Both the position numbers and the translations under genes were made by a program. From Natrarchaeobius chitinivorans (GTDB taxonomy: Archaea > Halobacteriota > Halobacteria > Halobacteriales > Natrialbaceae): a stretch of DNA of 64,000 nucleotides. This document shows, piece by piece, positions 25,779-34,168 of this stretch. Within the stretch, counting starts at the first letter, position 1, and the number at the start of each line of letters is the position of its first letter. The notes beneath the pieces are model-generated. The model was not told the origin of the DNA. It made no database searches and saw nothing but the letters and a program-made list of their open reading frames with translations. The stretch spans positions 310,001 through 374,000 of the forward strand of contig NZ_REGA01000002.1 of assembly GCF_003841505.1 (NCBI RefSeq). The letters are read 5' to 3'.

Positions 25779-26417
25779 TTACCGTTCGCGTTCTTGAAAC
25801 GCAGCCGTGCCGCCGTCGTGGAGATCCCTCGAGACCGTACCCACGGCTTCGCGAAGATCTTCGTGGTAGGCAAGGAGTCTGTCACGAACCTCGTCGTACT
25901 GGCGGGCGAGAATCTGGGCCGCCGACAGCGCCGCGTTGAACGACTTGCCCGCGTCGACGGCGACGATCGGCGCGCCCGTCGGCATCCCGATCACGCTGTC
26001 GACTGACTTCTCCTGGACGGGAACGCCGATGATCGGCAGCGGGAACGCGATCGAAGCCGTCATGTTCGGCAGATCCGCGGACTTTCCGCCGGCACCCGCG
26101 ATGATCACCTCGAGGCCGCGATCTTCTGCCGTTTCGGCGTACGCGGTCATGAGATCCGGCGTCCGGTGGGCCGAGGTCACGTACGTCTCGAAGGTGAATC
26201 GCTCGTCGGGCGGATTTTCGTAATCGGTCTGCTCGTCGAAGCCGAGTTCGTCGACGAAGGCGTCGTACGCGCCGCGGCGCTTTCCGCCCGTCATCATCGT
26301 CTCGAGGTCCGAGTCGCTGCCCATGACGATGCCGACGTCGGGTGTCTCCTCGGACGGTCGATCCTGGTCGGCTTCGCGGTTCAACCGATCGATCAGGTCG
26401 CGAACGCTGTCGCTCAT
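25779..26417 (-). CDS. purE: N5-carboxyaminoimidazole ribonucleotide mutase
   Basis: 212 residues from ATG 26417. Converts N5-CAIR to CAIR in purine synthesis. The PurE core is complete: GIVMGSDSDLETM at about 29-41, VTSAHRTPDLM with the catalytic His, IIAGAGGKSADLPNM, and GVPVQEKSVDSVIGMPTGAP. The N-terminus is about 25 residues longer than bacterial PurE and a short insert follows GSDSDLETM, as in other haloarchaea. Lies 90 bp downstream of purK on the same strand, the usual pairing. Confidence 0.95.
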   Translation of the reverse strand: MSDSVRDLIDRLNREADQDRPSEETPDVGIVMGSDSDLETMMTGGKRRGAYDAFVDELGFDEQTDYENPPDERFTFETYVTSAHRTPDLMTAYAETAEDRGLEVIIAGAGGKSADLPNMTASIAFPLPIIGVPVQEKSVDSVIGMPTGAPIVAVDAGKSFNAALSAAQILARQYDEVRDRLLAYHEDLREAVGTVSRDLHDGGTAAFQERER

Positions 26418-26507
26418 ACACGAGGGTGGTCGTGGAGGTGACTTCAATGGGCGGTAAACGAAGCGAACGCGCACCGTAAGCGAGTCGGGTTCGATACGAA
26501 GCGACGG

Positions 26508-27671
26508 TCAGTCCCGGAACGTGACGACGTCCTCGAGGTCGCGGGCGGTCTCCAGCAACTCGTCGACGGCCGTGTTCTCGTCGCGTCCGGACACCGTCAC
26601 GTGTCCCATCTTCCTGCCCGGACGCGCCTCCCGTTTGCCGTACCAGTGGAGGTGTGCGCCGGGCGTCTCGAGGACGCGGTCGACGTTTCGAAGCTGTGCG
26701 TCCCGACTCTCCTCGACGTCCGCCAGCAGGTTGGCGAGCGCCGTCGGCGAGCGGAGTTCGGTCGAGCCGAGCGGCCAGCCGAGGACGGCACGGACGTGCT
26801 GCTCGAACTGCGAGCTCTGGGCTCCCTCGATCGTCCAGTGACCCGAGTTGTGCGGGCGCGGCGCGATCTCGTTGAGCAACACGTCTCCGTCGGTGGTTTC
26901 GAAGAGTTCGATACCGTAGACACCGCGGCCGTCCATCACGGAGAGAACGTCCTCCGCGACGGCCAGCGCCCGCCTTTCGACGGCCTCGCTCGAGCGAGCG
27001 GGGACGACCGTCTCCCGCAGGATTTCGTCGACGTGAACGTTCTCCCCCAGGGGAAACGTGGCGACGTCGTCGACGCCGTTGACCGCGATCACCGATACCT
27101 CGCGTTCGAACTCGACGAACGACTCGACCATCGCGGGGCCGGCGACCGACTCGAGGGCCGCGTCGGCGTCGTCTTTCGACTCGACTGGAACGTTTCCGCG
27201 GCCGTCGTAGCCGCCCGTGCGAGCCTTGAGCATCACCGGCGCGCCGTAGTCGTCGATGGCGTCGCGGATATCGTCGGCGTTCTCGACCCCGCGAAACGGC
27301 GGGACGGGAACGCCAGCGTCCGCGAGCTCGCGTTTCTGGACGAGCTTGTCGTGGATCGTCTCGAGCGTCGCCGGCTTCGGGTGGACCGGCGTTCCGGTCT
27401 CCGCCTCCACGCGCTCGAGGACGGTCTGGTCGGCCAGTTCGATCTCGAAGGTGAGGACGTCGGATCGGTCGGCGAGTTCTCGAATCCCATCCTCGTCGTC
27501 GAAGTCGGCGACGATCTGGTCGCGAGCGACCGTCGCTGCCGGACAGTCCGGCGTCGGGTCGAGGACGATCAGATCGACGCCAAGCGGTGACGCAGCCTCC
27601 GCGAGCATTCGACCGAGCTGTCCGCCTCCGACGACCCCGACCGTCGGTCCCGGCGTCTCGAGCGTAGTCAT
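26508..27671 (-). CDS. purK: N5-carboxyaminoimidazole ribonucleotide synthase (ATP-grasp)
   Basis: 387 residues from ATG 27671 (MTTLETPGPTVGVVGGGQLGRML). Carboxylates AIR with ATP and bicarbonate. GGGQLGRMLA is the PurK N-terminal signature; an ATP-grasp domain follows with PVMLKARTGGYDGRGN (ATP-binding Lys and Gly loop), EFEREVSVIAV, and GVYGIELFETTDGDVLLNEIAPRPHNSGHWTIEG with the metal-binding Glu and Asn. Upstream of purE, probably co-transcribed. Confidence 0.95.
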   Translation of the reverse strand: MTTLETPGPTVGVVGGGQLGRMLAEAASPLGVDLIVLDPTPDCPAATVARDQIVADFDDEDGIRELADRSDVLTFEIELADQTVLERVEAETGTPVHPKPATLETIHDKLVQKRELADAGVPVPPFRGVENADDIRDAIDDYGAPVMLKARTGGYDGRGNVPVESKDDADAALESVAGPAMVESFVEFEREVSVIAVNGVDDVATFPLGENVHVDEILRETVVPARSSEAVERRALAVAEDVLSVMDGRGVYGIELFETTDGDVLLNEIAPRPHNSGHWTIEGAQSSQFEQHVRAVLGWPLGSTELRSPTALANLLADVEESRDAQLRNVDRVLETPGAHLHWYGKREARPGRKMGHVTVSGRDENTAVDELLETARDLEDVVTFRD

Positions 27672-27718
27672 TGCGCGGCGGTTGACGACGGCTGTGCTTA
27701 AGGATTCGCAAATACACA

Positions 27719-27745
27719 CTCGAGGAGAGTCCCTTCCTCCTCGAG
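27719..27745. promoter_or_regulatory. Perfect 9-bp inverted repeat between kinase gene and purK
   Basis: CTCGAGGAG and CTCCTCGAG separated by nine bases. It is 48 bp upstream of the purK start and 75 bp past the stop of the LOV kinase gene, both on the minus strand. It could be an operator or an RNA hairpin ending the kinase transcript; no T-run follows on the minus strand, so simple termination is not obvious. Confidence 0.35.
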
Positions 27746-27820
27746 AAGGGGTCACACACGGGGGAATCCGGATTTCGAGAGGCACCAACCGAGAATTGGT
27801 CACAAATCCGTGACGGTGGA

Positions 27821-29977
27821 TTACGCCCGCGGCAGTTCGATCGAGACGACCGCGCCGCGCGACTCGTGGTCGTCGAACTCGAGTGACCCGCCTGCGCGGG
27901 AGACGAACCAGTGTACGAACCAGAGCCCGATCCCCTCCTGGTGAGAGAGCGAGTCGGGGAGCATCTCCGTCGAGAACAGTTCCTCGGCGGTCGTCGGAAT
28001 GCCCGGTCCCTCGTCGATCACCGAAATCGTAACCGTGTCGGCGTTCGATTCGACCTGGATCTCGACGGTGGGGCGATCACACTCGGCGTGGACGATCGCG
28101 TTCTCGAGGAGTTCGACGAGTGCATCGGTGAGGTGATCGCTGCCAACGACGCTGACGGGGGATGGTCCCGTCACGACCGAAACGTCGGCATCGGGGTACG
28201 CCGATTCGATTCGTTCGACGGCAGCGTCGACGAGCGGTGCTATCCGACGCGTGTGTCTCGCCGGTTCTTCGGAGAGTAACTGTGCGACTCGACGCTCTTT
28301 CTCTGCGAGGGTCACGAGGTCGCGCGCAGTCGTTTCGATCGTCCGGGCCGACTCTGCGAGGGGTCCAGACGTCTCCTCCGCGATCATTTCGGCGTGTCCG
28401 AGAACGGTGTTCATGTCGTTTCTGATGTTGTGGCGTAACACCCGATCGAGAACTGCAATACGTTGTTCGCGTTCGATTTTGGCCGTAATGTCGCTCTGTA
28501 TCGCGACGAACCCCGTCACGTCGTCGTCTTCGTCGATAAGCGGTGCGATCGTCTGATGTGCGTGATACCGATGGCCCGACTTGCCCTCGTCGACGATCCG
28601 TTCTTCGAACGTCTCTCCGGCGAGGATCGTTTCCCAGAGACGTTCGAAGTACGATCGAGGCATATCGCCCGAGTTGAGCACGTTCGGTGTTTTCCCGTAG
28701 ATCTCGGATCGTTCGTACCCGGTCAACTCCACGAAACTGTCGTTGACGTACTCGATGTGGCCGTCACGATCAGTGATGTAGATCGCGTGACCCGCGTGTT
28801 CGACCGCACGCTCGAACTGCCGGCGGCGCTGTTCGGTTTCCTTCCGTTCCGTAACGTCCTCCTGAAAGCCGACGAAGTGGGTGACGGTGTCGTCAGTACC
28901 GATCGGGGCGATAGTGAGACGGTTCCAGAACGCGCTCCCGTCCTCCCGATAGTTTTTTATCTCGGTCCTGATTGGGGCGTTCTGGTCGAGTGCGTCTCTG
29001 ATCGCCGACACGGTCTCCGGATCGGTCCCCTCACCCTGGAGGAACCGACAGCTTCGCCCGATCGCTTCCTCCACGTCGTATCCCGTAAGATCGGCGAAAG
29101 CCTCGTTCGCGTAGACCAGCGGTTCCCCCTCTCGAGTCGCATCACGGATCGTGATCCCGACCGGGGCACTGTCGACTGCCCGTCGAAGCAACGCCAGATC
29201 CCTGTCGAGTTTCGTTTCGGGCGTGACGTCTCGAATCGCCCCTCTGATCACGTTCCGCTCTCCATTGACGGTCACCGGTTCGCCGATCGTTCGAACCCAT
29301 TTCCACTCGCCTGCCGACGGCTGAATCCGTGCGGTGAGGTCGTACCGCTCGCCCTGTTCGACCGCACGTTCGACTGCGGTTTCGATCGCGTCACGGTCGT
29401 CAGGATGGTAAAACGAGAGTGCGTCCTCGAGCGTCGGTTCGTACCGCTTGTCGACGCCGTGAATTCGACGCGTCTCCCGCGTCCAGAACAGTTGCTCCGT
29501 CTCGAGGTCGAACTCCCACCCGCCAGTTCGTGCGAGCCGCTCGGTTTGCTCGAGCAGACCTCGCTTGTCAGGCCCATCGACGGTCGAATCCTCCTCGCAG
29601 GATGTCTCCGCGTTCTCCCTCCGTGTCTCCGGATCGACTAACAACACGGTTGCCTCGGTTTCCTCGGGTACGATCCAGCCGTAAACCGTTCGCCCGTCCG
29701 CGCCGGGACGATCGGAACTCGGCGTTCGGACGGTGATCGACGACGGAACGCCGTCATCGATGGCGTTTCTCAGTTTTCGACGGACCGAGTTCGGTCGCCG
29801 ACAGAGCAGCGAAAAGACCTCCCGACCGACGAGTGCACCGCGCGTCTCGTCGAACGTGGCGAGTGCGCCGTCGTCGATCGCCGTACACGTCCCTTCCCGG
29901 TCGACGGTGAGTCGACCGTCGGTGACGGACTCGAGCGGCCCCGTTTTCGAACTGTCGGTCGATGATCGCCCCTTCAT
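27821..29977 (-). CDS. Multi-PAS histidine kinase with a LOV-type domain
   Basis: 718 residues, no transmembrane helix, so cytosolic. An N-terminal divergent PAS-like region (20-115) is followed by a PAS with PAC (about 140-255). The next PAS (265-378) has LOV hallmarks: GRSCRFLQGEGTDP with the photoactive-type Cys310, Asn342 in IKNYREDG, Asn352 in FWNRL, and Gln372 in GFQEDVT, the residues that bind flavin in LOV proteins. Another PAS follows (385-500), then a haloarchaeal DHp helix VLRHNIRNDMN with His516, and an ATPase domain (ELLENAIVH, DEGPGI, GIGLWFVHW). It could sense blue light or redox state through flavin. No partner regulator lies beside it. Confidence 0.85.
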   Translation of the reverse strand: MKGRSSTDSSKTGPLESVTDGRLTVDREGTCTAIDDGALATFDETRGALVGREVFSLLCRRPNSVRRKLRNAIDDGVPSSITVRTPSSDRPGADGRTVYGWIVPEETEATVLLVDPETRRENAETSCEEDSTVDGPDKRGLLEQTERLARTGGWEFDLETEQLFWTRETRRIHGVDKRYEPTLEDALSFYHPDDRDAIETAVERAVEQGERYDLTARIQPSAGEWKWVRTIGEPVTVNGERNVIRGAIRDVTPETKLDRDLALLRRAVDSAPVGITIRDATREGEPLVYANEAFADLTGYDVEEAIGRSCRFLQGEGTDPETVSAIRDALDQNAPIRTEIKNYREDGSAFWNRLTIAPIGTDDTVTHFVGFQEDVTERKETEQRRRQFERAVEHAGHAIYITDRDGHIEYVNDSFVELTGYERSEIYGKTPNVLNSGDMPRSYFERLWETILAGETFEERIVDEGKSGHRYHAHQTIAPLIDEDDDVTGFVAIQSDITAKIEREQRIAVLDRVLRHNIRNDMNTVLGHAEMIAEETSGPLAESARTIETTARDLVTLAEKERRVAQLLSEEPARHTRRIAPLVDAAVERIESAYPDADVSVVTGPSPVSVVGSDHLTDALVELLENAIVHAECDRPTVEIQVESNADTVTISVIDEGPGIPTTAEELFSTEMLPDSLSHQEGIGLWFVHWFVSRAGGSLEFDDHESRGAVVSIELPRA

Positions 29978-30531
29978 TTCGGCTTAGACCGCTGACAACG
30001 GGGGCAACCGTCGGACGTTCCCACCCACGTCTTCGTCGAGGGAGCGCAACGAACGACCCGGATGTCGCGAGTACGCACCGCGTACTGGCCTCTCGAGCCT
30101 GAACGGATGGATCGAACGAGTACTGCTCGGTAGATCCGACCCGTGCGTCGACGCTCGGAAGAGTGCCTCGCGACGGGGACCGGCCGTCGATTCGGTCGTC
30201 ACTACGATAGATCGAACCGGTTTCATTGGTCTCGAGTAGTGTCCAGTCCGTATGTATACCCCAGGAAAAGTACCACGTTCTGGGAGCGTTCCGCTTCCAC
30301 GATAGCTGCGGTAACCGTGAGAGCGTCGTAGAACTGTTACAACGCAGAGTTCGGCTACGTCACATCCCATCGGTACTAATGACATTTCACCACCCGGGCT
30401 GTGCGACGAACTGTCGGCCAAGATTGACTACGGCGACGGAACGAATCTCGATCTCGACGCGAACCTCGAGCGCGATAGTACAACTGTGCTAGACCGATGG
30501 AACCAATATCAGTGGGTCTGAAATTATTGGC
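29978..30531. other. Gene-free interval
   Basis: About 550 bp between the LOV kinase (leaving leftwards) and the lipoprotein gene (leaving rightwards), so it should hold two divergent promoters. Open frames here have poor composition and no family features. I see no RNA gene or repeat. Confidence 0.5.
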
Positions 30532-30921
30532 GTGTATCGACGATCCGTTCTCTCGGCAGGGGCGGTCCTGACGGCGAGTGTAACAGCCGGTTGTTTCGCT
30601 GACTCGAGTCGTGCGGAGATAACGGTCGTAGACGGGTACGTCGAACGCGAGAACGACGTCTTCGAGACGATGCTCGAGTTAGAGCGGACGGGCTCTGGCG
30701 GAACGTACGAGATTTTCGTTCGGATTGACGATGGAACCGGTAACATCTTTTCGTTCGATCGGATCCACGGAGACGTTTCCGAGGAGGTCAGAAGATCGAC
30801 CGAGTCCGCACAGACGACGCCTCCCGACGAGATGGGAGAAATAGACGACGAGTACGATGCAACCGCGACGGTGTTCGAGGAGGCCACCCCCATCGAAGAG
30901 TTCGACCTCGAGACCCGGTGA
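30532..30921 (+). CDS. Small Tat-exported lipoprotein, unknown function
   Basis: 129 residues from a GTG start. The N-terminus has twin arginines (MYRRSVLSAG), a hydrophobic stretch, and a lipobox ending SVTAGC with Cys21, typical of haloarchaeal Tat lipoproteins anchored on the outer face of the membrane. The mature part is acidic with beta-strand-like patterns (TYEIFVRIDDGTGN) and no family I recognise. It lies just upstream of ribH, 107 bp apart. Confidence 0.7.
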   Translation: MYRRSVLSAGAVLTASVTAGCFADSSRAEITVVDGYVERENDVFETMLELERTGSGGTYEIFVRIDDGTGNIFSFDRIHGDVSEEVRRSTESAQTTPPDEMGEIDDEYDATATVFEEATPIEEFDLETR

Positions 30922-31028
30922 AACGCCCAACTCGAGACGAGGAGGCGATCCAGCCAACCGCCGCGAGCGATCCGGCGAGTTCGGCGGAGAACGGTACCTC
31001 TTTTACTCACCCTCTCTACCGCTCGCGT

Positions 31029-31442
31029 ATGACCACGCTCGGACTGGTGGTCGCGCAGTTCAATCGCCCGATCACCGAGCAGATGGAGGAGGCGGCTCTC
31101 GAGGCGGCGAACGCCGCGGGCGCGGCGGTTTACGACACCGTCCACGTTCCCGGCGCGTACGACGCCCCGCTGGCTGCCGATCGCCTCGCTCGTCTCGAGG
31201 AGATCGACGCCGTCGTCGTCGTCGGCACGGTCATCACCGGCGACACCGATCACGATCAGGTGATCTCCGACGCGACGGCCCAGCGGCTGTCCGACGTCAG
31301 TCTCGAGCGTGATACCCCCGTTACCCTCGGCGTAACGGGCCCCGGAATGTCTGCCGCGGAAGCGCGCGAGCGCGTCGAAAACGCGGCGAAAGCCGTCGAC
31401 GGCGCGCTCGACCTCGTTTCCGAACTGCCGAGCCCCGAGTGA
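31029..31442 (+). CDS. ribH: 6,7-dimethyl-8-ribityllumazine synthase
   Basis: 137 residues from ATG 31029; the open frame extends upstream to 30918 but that part does not resemble the family. Makes lumazine, the last intermediate before riboflavin. Core segments: VAQFNRPITEQM (substrate-binding Phe-Asn), VHVPGAYDAPLAADRLA (normally PGxxExP, here PGAYDAP), VVVVGTVITGDTDHDQVISDA (with catalytic His in TDHDQ), and LGVTGPGMSAAEA. Only 4 bp before the aminotransferase gene, so probably one transcript. Confidence 0.93.
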   Translation: MTTLGLVVAQFNRPITEQMEEAALEAANAAGAAVYDTVHVPGAYDAPLAADRLARLEEIDAVVVVGTVITGDTDHDQVISDATAQRLSDVSLERDTPVTLGVTGPGMSAAEARERVENAAKAVDGALDLVSELPSPE

Positions 31443-31446
31443 TACG

Positions 31447-32595
31447 ATGACGATGGAATTCACCGACCGCGTAACCCGAGTCGAACCGTCCGCAACGCTC
31501 GCCATCTCCGCGCTGGCCACCGAACTCGAGGCCGACGGCGCGGACGTCGTCGACCTCTCAGTCGGCGAACCAGATTTCCCGACCCCACAGAACATCGTCG
31601 ACGCCGGCCAGGAGGCGATGGACGCCGGCCACACCGGCTACACCACGTCTGCAGGAATCCTCGAGCTACGCGAAGCGATCTCGCAGAAGCTCGCGGACGA
31701 CGGCCTGGATCACGGCACCGACGAGATCATCGTCACTCCCGGCGCGAAGCAGGCGCTGTACGAGATCGTCAGCGCGCTCGTCCAGGACGGCGACGAGGTC
31801 GTCCTGCTGGACCCCGCGTGGGTCTCCTACGAGGCGATGGTGAAGATGGCGGGCGGCTCGCTGTCGCGCGTCGACCTCTCGCCCCACGACTTCCAGCTCG
31901 AACCGGCGCTCGACGAGCTTTCGGATGCCGTCTCCGACGACACCGAACTGCTGATCGTCAACTCGCCGTCGAACCCCACCGGAGCCGTCTATTCGGACGC
32001 AGCACTCGAGGGCGTCCGCGACCTGGCGGTCGAACACGACGTCACCGTCATCTCCGACGAGATCTACAAGGAGATCACCTACGGCGTCGAGCCGACCAGC
32101 CTGGGAACGCTCGAGGGGATGGCCGACCGCACGGTGACGGTCAACGGCTTCTCGAAGGCCTACTCGATGACCGGCTGGCGACTCGGCTACTTCGCCGGCC
32201 CCGAGGAACTGATCGACCAGGCCGGCAAGCTCCACAGCCACTCGGTCTCCTCGGCCGTCAACTTCGTCCAGCACGCAGGCATCGAGGCGCTCGAGAACAC
32301 CGACGAGGCCGTCGAGGAGATGGTCGAGGCGTTCGAGGGACGCCGCGATCTGGTCGTCGACCTGCTCGCCGAGCATGACGTCGACGTCGCGGTGCCCGAC
32401 GGCGCGTTCTACATGATGCTCCCGGTGGACGACGACGATCAAGCGTGGTGCGAGGGCGCGATCGAAGACGCCCACGTCGCCACGGTGCCCGGCAGCGCAT
32501 TCGGCACGCCCGGCTACGCGCGGATCTCCTACGCCGCGAGCGAGGAGCGACTCCGCGAGGGTATCGAGCGGCTGGCAGCGGAAGGGTACCTGTAA
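31447..32595 (+). CDS. PLP-dependent class I/II aminotransferase (aspartate aminotransferase-like)
   Basis: 382 residues, fold-type I. Motifs: LSVGEPDFPTP near 34, TGYTTSAGILELREAI, NSPSNPTGAVY with the PLP-contacting Asn and the cis-Pro loop, SDEIYKEITYG with the pyridine-N Asp, and NGFSKAYSMTGWRLGYF with the Schiff-base Lys near 235, then the C-terminal Arg in GYARISYA that binds the substrate carboxylate. An aspartate or alanine amino-donor enzyme is most likely; exact substrate cannot be read. Confidence 0.9.
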   Translation: MTMEFTDRVTRVEPSATLAISALATELEADGADVVDLSVGEPDFPTPQNIVDAGQEAMDAGHTGYTTSAGILELREAISQKLADDGLDHGTDEIIVTPGAKQALYEIVSALVQDGDEVVLLDPAWVSYEAMVKMAGGSLSRVDLSPHDFQLEPALDELSDAVSDDTELLIVNSPSNPTGAVYSDAALEGVRDLAVEHDVTVISDEIYKEITYGVEPTSLGTLEGMADRTVTVNGFSKAYSMTGWRLGYFAGPEELIDQAGKLHSHSVSSAVNFVQHAGIEALENTDEAVEEMVEAFEGRRDLVVDLLAEHDVDVAVPDGAFYMMLPVDDDDQAWCEGAIEDAHVATVPGSAFGTPGYARISYAASEERLREGIERLAAEGYL

Positions 32596-32872
32596 CGGGA
32601 TTCCGACCTCGAGGCGCTTTTGTGTAGCATATGGCCACAGAGCCACGGTTGGACGCTATTGAAACGAGATGACCGATCGTTCTCCTCGCGGCGGAAAGTA
32701 ACACTATAGTGCCCACAGACCTGACTGACGTATACGGAATAGACGTCGAGCGCCGGTGAGTAAATTAGAAGGATTTACGTGTCCCACGCGGTTTCGAACT
32801 AGTAGGAAGGCCCGTGGTGGTGAGCAGTCCCGAAGGAACTGCGAGGTACACAGGCCGACGAGTGAAACGAGG

Positions 32873-32975
32873 AGTCCCGTGGTGTAGTGGCCAATCATCT
32901 GAGCCTTTGGACGTGTCCGGTTCCGGCCGTCACGGAAGCGAGCTCAGGACGGCGGTTCGAATCCGCCCGGGACTA
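32873..32975 (+). tRNA. tRNA-Gln (anticodon TTG) with a ~30-nt intron
   Basis: The acceptor stem AGTCCCG (32873-32879) pairs with CGGGACT (32968-32974), discriminator A 32975. The D-arm has TGGTGTAGTGGCC, and the T-arm GGCGG-TTCGAAT-CCGCC. The anticodon stem TGAGC (32900-32904) pairs with GCTCA (32942-32946). Loop reads C-T-[TTG]-G before the intron and A after it, giving anticodon TTG at 32907-32909. Without the intron the tRNA is about 73 nt. CCA is not encoded. A 31-nt intron in tRNA-Gln(UUG) is known in Haloferax volcanii, which supports the reading. Confidence 0.92.
32911..32940 (+). other. Archaeal tRNA intron in tRNA-Gln
   Basis: Inserted after the base 3' of the anticodon (position 37/38), the canonical archaeal site, expected to be removed by the tRNA splicing endonuclease at a bulge-helix-bulge. 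It is GC-rich with TCCGG/CCGG and CCGT/ACGG pairings that can form the helix. Ends may shift by one base. Confidence 0.8.
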
Positions 32976-33053
32976 CTTTTGCGCCGAACAAACCCGTGAG
33001 GCGCAAATATCTTCGGCGGTTCGAGCCCAGAAGGCGAGAGGACTCGAGCCTTC

Positions 33054-33077
33054 GCGGTTCGAATCCGCCCGGGACTA
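33054..33077 (+). repeat. 24-bp exact copy of the tRNA-Gln 3' end (possible attachment-site scar)
   Basis: Bases 33054-33077 repeat 32952-32975 exactly: the T-arm and acceptor 3' strand, starting GCGGTTCGAATCC and ending GGGACTA. The next ~70 bp after each copy are also similar (CGAACAAA, CCG, GAG, then GCCCAGA), so a unit of about 102 bp is imperfectly duplicated in tandem. Many archaeal integrases recombine in the 3' half of tRNA genes and leave such copies. No integrase gene is visible nearby. Confidence 0.8.
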
Positions 33078-33228
33078 TCCTGCTGCGAACAAATCCGCGA
33101 GCGGCGAATGTCCTCGCGAACTCGGGCCCAGAGGACGAGCGAACGTGCCGACGATGATCGGCGGCGAGCAACCGTGTGACCGTCTCGAGCGGACTGGTTG
33201 TATTCCTCGGGCTCCCGACGGTCCGGGC

Positions 33229-33831
33229 TCAGTTTCCGGGACCGCCACTTTCCGAGAGGGTGTCCGGCGGGCCAGCGTCGTCCGGTGGACCAGTGTCATC
33301 CGGTGGACCAGCATCGTCCGGTGGGCCAGTGTCGTCCGGTGGACCGGATTGGTCACCGTCGGCGGGTCCGGAGTCGTCGTCGGGGGGCGGATCGACGTCG
33401 TCCGAGATTTCGAGCCCCTCGAGGACCGAATCAGCATCGGGCGCGTCGATATCGGCCGCCGGACCGACGTCGCCGTTGCCGTCGTCGCTATCGTCAGTCG
33501 AATCGGCCTCGTCGGACTCGGCGGTCCCCTCCAGCGTATCGACGTCTTCATCGTCACTGGTGGTTGGCCTCTCACCGATCGCATCGCCGTCCTCCGAGTC
33601 GGGGTCGGCACTGAAGCCGTCGTTCTCGGCTCCGTCGCTGTCGTCGACCCCCGCTAGCCCATCGTCACTCGAGCCGTTCGGTGACTCGCTGACCTCGACG
33701 CTCGAGTCGTCGCCTGCGGCGAAGAGCCCGGGCATCAGTAACGCCGCGAGCAGGCAGAACGTAAGGAAGACCACCACGATGGTCCCGAACAGGGCAAGCG
33801 GCGACGTCTCATACGGTTTACTGTAAGTCAT
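33229..33831 (-). CDS. Small surface protein with N-terminal membrane helix and acidic/Pro repeat tail
   Basis: 200 residues. After nine residues encoded mostly by repeat element C (MTYSKPYET) comes a single hydrophobic helix (LALFGTIVVVFLTFCLLAALLM), then an Asp/Ser/Glu-rich region and a C-terminal run of five GPPDDT/GPPDDA units. The extracellular part is probably unfolded and extended. No enzymatic domain is seen. The only plausible start, ATG 33831, lies at the inner edge of the inverted repeat, so the element must contribute the leader and the first codons. Function unknown; a wall-spanning or shielding role is a guess. Confidence 0.7.
   Translation of the reverse strand: MTYSKPYETSPLALFGTIVVVFLTFCLLAALLMPGLFAAGDDSSVEVSESPNGSSDDGLAGVDDSDGAENDGFSADPDSEDGDAIGERPTTSDDEDVDTLEGTAESDEADSTDDSDDGNGDVGPAADIDAPDADSVLEGLEISDDVDPPPDDDSGPADGDQSGPPDDTGPPDDAGPPDDTGPPDDAGPPDTLSESGGPGN
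33262..33351 (-). repeat. 18-bp tandem repeats (x5)
   Basis: Five units of GTCCGGTGGACCAGYRTC type with few mismatches, coding for (GPPDDT/A) in the surface protein on the minus strand. Such short units expand or shrink by slippage. Confidence 0.85.
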
Positions 33832-33891
33832 TTCCGGCGCAACCGTCGCCCAGGTCGCGGTTGCGCCGGTAAATCGTTACAGTAATCCGTA
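33812..33891. repeat. 80-bp inverted-repeat element, copy C (best preserved hairpin)
   Basis: Bounded by TACGGTTTACTGT and ACAGTAATCCGTA, followed by TCA (complement of TGA) at 33892-33894. Nested inside are CCGGCGCAACC and GGTTGCGCCGG, an 11-bp inverted repeat around GTCGCCCAGGTCGC, so the whole unit can fold into a long two-part hairpin. Same orientation as copy B. Its left part overlaps the first codons of the surface protein at 33831. Confidence 0.9.
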
Positions 33892-34033
33892 TCAGTGGCA
33901 GGTGGCGAACTGGCCATCGGCCTGTCTGGCTACCCCACTGCGAAGCTTTGTTAACGACAGCCCACAGCCTCGAGTCGCCGACGTACCGTCGAGCCACTTG
34001 CCGTAAACGCGGCCACGAACCTCACCCGTTGGG

Positions 34034-34168
34034 ATGGTCGACGACAAAAGCTACGCGATCGCGGACGTCTACGCCCACTATCGCCGAATATGTGGCGACG
34101 ACGTGGTCCATCCGATCGGCTGGGATGCCTTCGGCCTCCCCGCGGAATACGCCGGATGCGACCGGTAG
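34034..34168 (+). pseudogene. leuS fragment (45 codons)
   Basis: The translation from 34034 runs in frame to a TAG and contains [20 protein letters not shown] and [16 protein letters not shown]. It matches residues just after the HMGH motif of the leucyl-tRNA synthetase that starts at 63275 in this window ([36 protein letters not shown]). Nothing before or after it continues the homology, so it is an isolated internal piece, not a working enzyme. It may come from a partial gene copy or from an integration event. Confidence 0.85.

Noticed and set aside
29984-30421. 145-codon minus-strand open frame
   Set aside because: Arg/Ser-rich, no motif, composition like non-coding DNA.
32652-32717. Possible fifth copy of the 80-bp element (shares CTATTGAAACGA with copy D)
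   Set aside because: Only one end matches and the far end (ACTATAGTGCC) does not form the conserved repeat; likely chance or a very decayed copy.
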